From positions 472 to 9,982 of the forward strand of contig DNXT01000048.1 of the NCBI GenBank assembly GCA_003505795.1: 9,511 nt of DNA. The letters run 5' to 3'. Made by a program: the position numbers and the translations under genes. The notes under the pieces were generated by a model that worked only from the letters and a program-made list of their open reading frames with translations, ran no database searches and was not told where the DNA came from. The DNA comes from Lysobacteraceae bacterium (GTDB taxonomy: Bacteria > Pseudomonadota > Gammaproteobacteria > Xanthomonadales > Xanthomonadaceae). How positions within the stretch are numbered: the first letter of the stretch is position 1; each line of letters starts with the position of its first letter. Of the stretch, positions 5,915-9,511 are shown piece after piece.

Positions 5915-5970
5915 ACCCGCCGCTCGCCGGCAGCGGGTTCGCGGGATTCCGAATACCGATTCAAATCGGT
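5914..5970 (-). terminator. Possible proS terminator region: two hairpins
   Basis: Just after the proS stop on the minus strand come two inverted repeats: ACCGATT (5955-5961) with AATCGGT (5964-5970), loop of 2 nt, and AACCCGC (5914-5920 as its plus-strand arm) with GCGGGTT (5933-5939), 12-nt loop. The second is followed on the minus strand by TTTG only, so the U-tract is weak. It abuts the -35 box of the H-NS family promoter. Confidence 0.4.
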
Positions 5971-5974
5971 CGAA

Positions 5975-7669
5975 TCAGGCGGAAATACGCGACACAAGCG
6001 CGGCCTTGTCCAGATTCTCGGCGGCATCGGCCCGGCGCGCGCGATATTCGAACGTACCGGCCGCCAGGCCGCGTTCGGAAACCACGATACGGTGCGGTAT
6101 GCCGATCAGTTCCATGTCGGCGAACATCGCGCCCGGGCGCAGCCCGCGGTCGTCCAGCGCGGCATCGATGCCGGCCGCCTGCAGCTCGGCCAGCAGCGAC
6201 TCGGCGGCGCCGGCGACGGCCGGGTCGTTCTTCGGATTGATCACGCACACCACCGCCTCCCACGGCGCCATCGGCACCGGCCAGACGATGCCGGCGGCGT
6301 CGTGGTTCTGCTCGATCGCGGCGGCGACGATGCGCGACACGCCGATGCCGTAGCAGCCCATCGTCATCACCGCGGCCTTGCCGTTCTCGTCCAGCACGGT
6401 CGCGTTGAGCGCCTCGGCGTACCTGCGGCCGAGCTGGAACACGTGGCCGACCTCGATGCCGCGGGCGAGACGGATCTCGCCGCCGTCGCTGGCGCGGTCG
6501 CCCTCGACCACGTTGCGGATGTCGGCGACGGTGTCGGGCTCGGCCAGGTCGCGGCCCCAGTTGACGCCGGCGAGGTGGAACCCGGCCTCGTTGGCGCCCA
6601 CCACGAAGTCGGCCATCGCCGCGACCTCGCGGTCGGCCACCACCCGGACCGGCCTGGCGGCGTTGAGCGGGCCCAGGAAGCCCGGCTCGCTGCCGAGGTG
6701 GTCGCGGATCTCCGCCTCGTTGGCCAGGCGGTACCCGGCCAGGCCGGGCACCTTGGCGAGCTTGATCTCGTTGACCGCATGGTCGCCGCGCACCAGCGCG
6801 AGCACGAAGCCGGCCTCGGTCATGAGCGCGATCGACTTGACCGTGCGCTGCAGCGCGATGCCGAGCAGCTGGGCGACCTCCTCGCAGGTCTTCTGGGTCG
6901 GCGTGGCGACCTTGTCGAGGGCCTCGGTCGCGGCCGCACGCGGCGCCGGCTCGGCGGCCACCGCGGCCTCGACGTTGGCCGCGTAGTCCGAGCCGGTGGA
7001 GAACGCCAGCGAATCCTCGCCGGACTCGGCGATCACGTGGAATTCCTGCGACGCGTCGCCGCCGATCGCGCCGGAATCGGCCTGCACCGCGCGGAACTCC
7101 AGCCCCAGCCGGGTGAAGATGCGGGCGTAGGCCGCCTTCATGTTCTCGTACTCGCGCACCAGGTCGGCGTCGGCCAGGTGGAAGGAGTAGGCGTCCTTCA
7201 TCAGGAACTCGCGCGCGCGCATCAGGCCGAAGCGGGGGCGGATCTCGTCGCGGAACTTGGTCTGGATCTGGTAGAAGTTCACCGGCAGCTGCTTGTAGCT
7301 GCTCAGTTCCTGGCGCACGTAGTCGGTGATCGCCTCTTCGGCGGTCGGGCTGTAGCAGTAGTCGGCCTGCTTGCGGTCCTTGATCTTCAGCAACTGGTCG
7401 CCGAATTTCTCCCAGCGGCCGGATTCCTCCCAGAGTTCGCGCGGCTGGATCGTCGGCAGCAGCATCTCCACCGCACCGGCGCGGTTCATCTCCTCGCGCA
7501 CCACCGCCTCGACCTTGCGCAGCACGCGCAGGCCCAGCGGCGACCAGGTGTACAGGCCCGAGGCCAGCTTGCGGATCATGCCCGCGCGCAGCATCAGCCG
7601 GTGGCTGACCAGCTCGGCGTCCGCCGGGGTTTCCTTGGTGGTGTGCAGGTGGAACTGGGACAGGCGCAT
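5975..7669 (-). CDS. proS: Proline--tRNA ligase (prolyl-tRNA synthetase), bacterial type with editing domain
   Basis: 564 aa, close to the usual ~570 for the bacterial long form. It charges tRNA-Pro with proline in the cytosol. Class II motifs: motif 1 around 45-75 (PLGLRVLRKVEAVVREEMNRAGA), motif 2 at 139-164 (FRDEIRPRFGLMRAREFLMKD), motif 3 at 437-454 (MGCYGIGVSRIV). Between motifs 2 and 3, about 224-407, is the INS domain that hydrolyses Ala-tRNA-Pro; it has TVKSI with Lys278 at the place of the known editing lysine, and GDHAVNEIK at 295-303. The anticodon-binding domain is at about 465-564 (WPVPMAPWEAVVCVINPK onward). The start at 7669 gives the standard N-terminus MRLSQFHLHTTKETPADAE; the longer frame to 7786 adds residues unlike the family. 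No strong Shine-Dalgarno is visible before it; CAAAAT about 30 nt upstream is only a weak -10 candidate. Confidence 0.97.
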   Translation of the reverse strand: MRLSQFHLHTTKETPADAELVSHRLMLRAGMIRKLASGLYTWSPLGLRVLRKVEAVVREEMNRAGAVEMLLPTIQPRELWEESGRWEKFGDQLLKIKDRKQADYCYSPTAEEAITDYVRQELSSYKQLPVNFYQIQTKFRDEIRPRFGLMRAREFLMKDAYSFHLADADLVREYENMKAAYARIFTRLGLEFRAVQADSGAIGGDASQEFHVIAESGEDSLAFSTGSDYAANVEAAVAAEPAPRAAATEALDKVATPTQKTCEEVAQLLGIALQRTVKSIALMTEAGFVLALVRGDHAVNEIKLAKVPGLAGYRLANEAEIRDHLGSEPGFLGPLNAARPVRVVADREVAAMADFVVGANEAGFHLAGVNWGRDLAEPDTVADIRNVVEGDRASDGGEIRLARGIEVGHVFQLGRRYAEALNATVLDENGKAAVMTMGCYGIGVSRIVAAAIEQNHDAAGIVWPVPMAPWEAVVCVINPKNDPAVAGAAESLLAELQAAGIDAALDDRGLRPGAMFADMELIGIPHRIVVSERGLAAGTFEYRARRADAAENLDKAALVSRISA

Positions 7670-8127
7670 CGACGGGCTTCGCTTCGGGCGGAAACCGCTA
7701 TTTTGCCAGCCTGGCCGCATTGCCGGGGAATGGGGGGCGATTCCGGTGCAGGCGGGGGATCCGGCTGCCCGCGCCATTGCCTTCATCCGTGGACGGGAGA
7801 AGGTGGCGCGCAGCGTCGGGGACGCCCCAGCAATGCCGGGGTGGTCGCCATGATGAACGCGTTGCCATGCGTTCGATCAGTGCCCCGTCCGTGTAAGGCG
7901 CAAGGCCGCCCCCATCCGCCCTTCGGGCACCTTCCCCCGCTTGCGGGGGAAGGGAAAAGACGGATGCCCCCCGCTTGCGGGGGAAGGGAAAGGACGGATG
8001 CTCCCCGCTTGCGGGGCAGAGGAAATGAGGAGCGCCCCACGGATGGGGAAGGGCCGGGCAAGGCGGCTGCGGCTCGGCTCGATGAACAGCCCGGCGAGCC
8101 GTCGTGCCCGCGCGCCGGGCGGGAGGA
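7670..8127. other. 458-bp non-coding region between proS and the DUF4124 gene
   Basis: No gene is supported here. It must hold the proS promoter and the 3' end of the DUF4124 transcript. From right to left it contains an inverted repeat CGGCTCG (8075-8081)/CGAGCCG (8095-8101), a tandem palindromic array at 7930-8034, a small GCCC-TTC-GGGC hairpin (7918-7928), and CGGGAGAAGGTG at 7794-7805, which is an 11-of-12 inverted match to 7928-7939. The last pair suggests a larger dispersed element of about 145 bp ending in inverted repeats. Open frames across it translate the repeats and are not credible genes. Confidence 0.7.
7930..8034. repeat. Three 34-bp tandem units with CCCCCGCTTGCGGGGG hairpins
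   Basis: The GCTTGC centre recurs at 7939, 7973 and 8007, an exact 34-bp period. Units 1 and 2 share GGGAAGGGAAA(A/G)GACGGATG after the hairpin; unit 3 is more diverged (GGGGCAGAGGAAATGAGG). Unit 1 has the longest stem: 11 bp, 7930-7940 with 7943-7953, 2-nt loop. The motif resembles REP-like extragenic elements of Xanthomonadaceae. Confidence 0.85.
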
Positions 8128-8508
8128 TCAGGTCCCGCTGGGCTTGCAGTAGGCCTTGGCCGCCGCCTCGGCGAGGTTCTTCTGGGCCTCGCGCTGGGCG
8201 TCGTCGAGCCGCGCATCGGGCTTGCCGTCGCCGTCGCTGTCCTGCATCACCGCCTTGTCGCTGCCGAGCAGCTCCAGGTTGCTGCGGGCGTTGAGGCAGT
8301 CCTGCGATTGCTTGGCCTCGACGGTTTCGGCCACCGGGGCGACGCCGGCGCGGCTGTCGATCCGGCGCGCTTCGTACTGCTGCCCGGTCGGGGGTTTTTC
8401 GGAGTACTGGGTGACGCCATTGGCGTCCTTCCACTTGTACAGGTTGGCGGCGCCGGCAGCGGTGCTGGCAAGCAGCAACGCCAGGCAAAGCCTGGAAGCT
8501 GGTTTCAT
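8128..8508 (-). CDS. Secreted DUF4124-domain protein with an acidic DxDGDG loop
   Basis: 126 aa. A signal peptide is clear: KPASR, hydrophobic LCLALLLASTAAG, likely cut after Ala20 (AGA|ANLYKW), so the product is periplasmic or exported. The DUF4124 domain covers about 22-60, with the hallmark LYKWKDANGVTQYSEKPP at 23-40; its function is not known. The tail has Cys71 and Cys121, the only cysteines of the mature protein, which could form one disulfide. Residues 90-98 (DSDGDGKPD) resemble a calcium-binding EF-hand or thrombospondin-3 type loop, with Asp at positions 1, 3, 5 and 9. ATG at 8508 is preferred to an upstream in-frame start at 8550: it begins the signal peptide directly and has GGGGA about 6 nt upstream. 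The gene is divergent from pssA, 79 bp between starts. Confidence 0.85.
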   Translation of the reverse strand: MKPASRLCLALLLASTAAGAANLYKWKDANGVTQYSEKPPTGQQYEARRIDSRAGVAPVAETVEAKQSQDCLNARSNLELLGSDKAVMQDSDGDGKPDARLDDAQREAQKNLAEAAAKAYCKPSGT

Positions 8509-8540
8509 CTTGTTTCCCCAAGGGGTGTTTCCCGGCGCCG

Positions 8541-8569
8541 ATTGCAGCACCCCCCGGCGGGGCTGGCAA
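8541..8569 (-). promoter_or_regulatory. Candidate promoter of the DUF4124 gene
   Basis: On the minus strand: TTGCCA (8569-8564, 5 of 6), 17 bp, TGCAAT (8546-8541, 4 of 6). A start near 8534 would give a leader of about 25 nt that contains the GGGGA ribosome site. The spacer itself is very G+C-rich and can fold as CCCC-CGGC-GGGG. Confidence 0.4.
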
Positions 8570-8573
8570 GTCG

Positions 8574-8579
8574 ATTAAA
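8574..8579 (+). promoter_or_regulatory. Possible -10 element of pssA, implying a leaderless mRNA
   Basis: ATTAAA/TTAAAC (8574-8580) is the only AT-rich stretch before pssA. Used as a -10 box it would start transcription at about 8587-8588, at the ATG itself. No good Shine-Dalgarno precedes the ATG (GCGCGG only), and no -35 box is seen at the right distance. Confidence 0.25.
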
Positions 8580-8587
8580 CTGCGCGG

Positions 8588-9361
8588 ATGGATGAAATGA
8601 GACCTCCCCCGCGTTCGCGCACGATCTACCTGCTGCCGAACCTGTTCACCACCGCCGGCCTGTTCTCGGGCTTCTTCGCCATCATTTCCGCGGCCAACGG
8701 CGATTTCGTCCAGGCCAGCATCGCGGTGTTCGTGGCGGCGGTGATGGACGGGCTGGACGGCCGGGTGGCGCGGCTGACCGGGACCAGCAGCGAATTCGGC
8801 GTCCAGTACGACTCGCTGGCCGACCTGGTCAGCTTCGGCATGGCGCCGGCGCTGGTGATGTACCACTGGTCGCTGTCGGCGCTGAAGCTGGACAGCGAGG
8901 TCATGGCCCGCTTCGGCTGGGCCGCGGCGTTCCTGTATGCGGCCTGCGCGGCCCTGCGCCTGGCCCGCTTCAACACCCAGGTCGGGGTGGTCGACAAGCG
9001 CTGGTTCATCGGCCTGGCCAGCCCCGCCGCGGCCGGGCTGATGATGTCGTTCGTGTGGGCGTTCGCCGACGGCAACCTGGGCTGGAACGGCGAGGAGCTG
9101 CGCTACGTGGCGCTGGCGGTGACCATCGTCGCGGCGCTGCTGATGGTCAGCCGGATCCGCTTCTGGAGCTTCAAGGGCGGCGCCAAGAATCCACGCGCCG
9201 ACCGGGTGCCGTTCCTGGCCCTGGCGGTGATGGCGATCGTGCTGGCGGTGGTGTTCATCGACCCGCCGCGCACCCTGTTCGCGATCGGCGTGCTGTATGC
9301 GCTGTCGGGCCCGGCCATGTGGCTGTGGCGGCGCGCGCGCAAGGTTCCGGAAACGCCATGA
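8588..9361 (+). CDS. pssA: CDP-diacylglycerol--serine O-phosphatidyltransferase (phosphatidylserine synthase)
   Basis: 257 aa integral membrane enzyme that joins CDP-diacylglycerol and L-serine to give phosphatidylserine and CMP, the step before phosphatidylethanolamine. The CDP-alcohol phosphotransferase signature is complete: D57-G58-x2-A61-R62-x8-G71-x3-D75-x3-D79, with the preceding Asp54 that helps bind the metals. RTIYLLPNLFTTAGLFSGF at 11-29 is the usual PssA start. Further hydrophobic helices are near 41-53, 83-94, 108-124, 141-160, 172-187, 207-224 and 228-246; ALRLARFN at 122-129 and RIRFWSFK at 189-196 are typical of the subclass II (PssA of Bacillus type) enzymes rather than the soluble E. 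coli form. ATG at 8588 is used; a second ATG three codons on is possible. The stop overlaps the next gene by ATGA. Confidence 0.94.
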   Translation: MDEMRPPPRSRTIYLLPNLFTTAGLFSGFFAIISAANGDFVQASIAVFVAAVMDGLDGRVARLTGTSSEFGVQYDSLADLVSFGMAPALVMYHWSLSALKLDSEVMARFGWAAAFLYAACAALRLARFNTQVGVVDKRWFIGLASPAAAGLMMSFVWAFADGNLGWNGEELRYVALAVTIVAALLMVSRIRFWSFKGGAKNPRADRVPFLALAVMAIVLAVVFIDPPRTLFAIGVLYALSGPAMWLWRRARKVPETP

Positions 9362-9511
9362 GCGAGACGGCGGGCGCTCCGCTGTGGTCCGACCTGCAGG
9401 TCTCCTGGCTGCAGGCGCTGGGGCACACCGTGTACCTGGACCGGAGCAGCCTGCCGGAGCCGGTGGCCGCGGTCGCGCCGGCCCGCCCGGCCGAGGCACC
9501 GGTCCGCACGC
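9358..9511 (+). CDS. Unknown protein, N-terminal 51 codons only (cut by window end)
   Basis: The ATG overlaps the pssA stop as ATGA, so translation is probably coupled. The visible part starts MSETAGAPLWSDLQVSWLQ, continues ALGHTVYLDRSSLPEPVAAV and then turns Ala/Pro-rich (APARPAEAPVRT). There is no signal peptide or membrane helix in the visible part. I do not recognise it with certainty. The W-L-Q-A-L-G stretch recalls the N-terminus of HolD, the psi subunit of DNA polymerase III (WQLQQLG in E. coli), followed by a linker; this is a weak resemblance over a few residues and I leave the function open. Confidence 0.7.
   Translation, partial: MSETAGAPLWSDLQVSWLQALGHTVYLDRSSLPEPVAAVAPARPAEAPVRT

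Noticed and set aside
7930..8034. CRISPR array
   Set aside because: The regular 34-bp period comes from whole units repeated without unique spacers, and there are no cas genes.
7783..8061. Small minus-strand frame of 92 codons in the proS upstream region
   Set aside because: It reads through the palindromic units (PLPRKRGASVLSLPPQAGG type repeats), a common false gene in this family of genomes.
8105..8119. GCCCG-CGCGC-CGGGC hairpin as terminator of the DUF4124 gene
   Set aside because: It lies close behind the stop but has no U-tract on the minus strand, and such short GC hairpins are expected by chance in this base composition.
5849..8152. A 767-codon open frame on the plus strand
   Set aside because: It lies antisense to proS and runs through non-coding repeats; it is His/Arg/Gly-rich without any domain. 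High GC third positions keep the antisense frame open.
7877..9499. A 540-codon open frame on the minus strand
   Set aside because: It crosses pssA in antisense, the DUF4124 gene in another frame and the repeat array. pssA has a complete catalytic signature, so this frame is a shadow.

Overview
The window is a GC-rich, gene-dense piece of bacterial chromosome. It most resembles the Xanthomonadaceae (Lysobacter, Luteimonas, Xanthomonas, Stenotrophomonas). The reasons are the style of the proteins (STAS-fused MlaE, short H-NS family protein, DUF4124 lipid-neighbour protein) and three kinds of intergenic repeat that I associate with that family: GCGACTGAAGTCGC palindromes, GGGATTC/GGGAATG heptad arrays, and CCCCCGCTTGCGGGGG hairpins. 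The genus is inference. I see no phage, transposase, CRISPR, tRNA or rRNA gene.

Layout. (1) 157-3820, minus strand: a four-gene operon for a trans-envelope lipid ABC transporter, in transcription order MlaE-type permease with an N-terminal STAS domain (3820-2708), MlaF-type ATPase (2631-1780), MlaD-type MCE protein (1715-789) and a PqiC-like outer-membrane lipoprotein (792-157). Heptad repeats have invaded the mlaE-mlaF and mlaF-mlaD junctions. (2) 3996-5255, plus strand: a ThrE-family amino-acid exporter, divergent from the Mla operon. (3) 5384-5411: a bidirectional terminator shared with the convergent H-NS family gene (5831-5427, minus). (4) 7669-5975, minus: proS, prolyl-tRNA synthetase. 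(5) 7670-8127: 458 bp of non-coding DNA with a three-unit palindromic repeat. (6) 8508-8128, minus: a secreted DUF4124 protein. (7) 8588-9361, plus: pssA, phosphatidylserine synthase, translationally coupled to an unfinished gene from 9358 to the window end.

Two modules deal with membrane lipids: pssA makes phosphatidylserine, the precursor of phosphatidylethanolamine, and the Mla-type operon probably moves phospholipids between the membranes. They are not one operon. The rest is housekeeping or regulatory.

Most gene content is ordinary. The most unusual structure is in the mlaE-mlaF junction: a perfect 27-bp inverted repeat built of heptads encloses the Shine-Dalgarno and TTG start of the ATPase, a smaller hairpin in its loop can cover that Shine-Dalgarno, and the 3' arm encodes the first residues of the ATPase. 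The C-terminus of the same ATPase also ends in repeat-like sequence. A second notable site is a dyad placed between the -35 and -10 boxes of the H-NS family gene.
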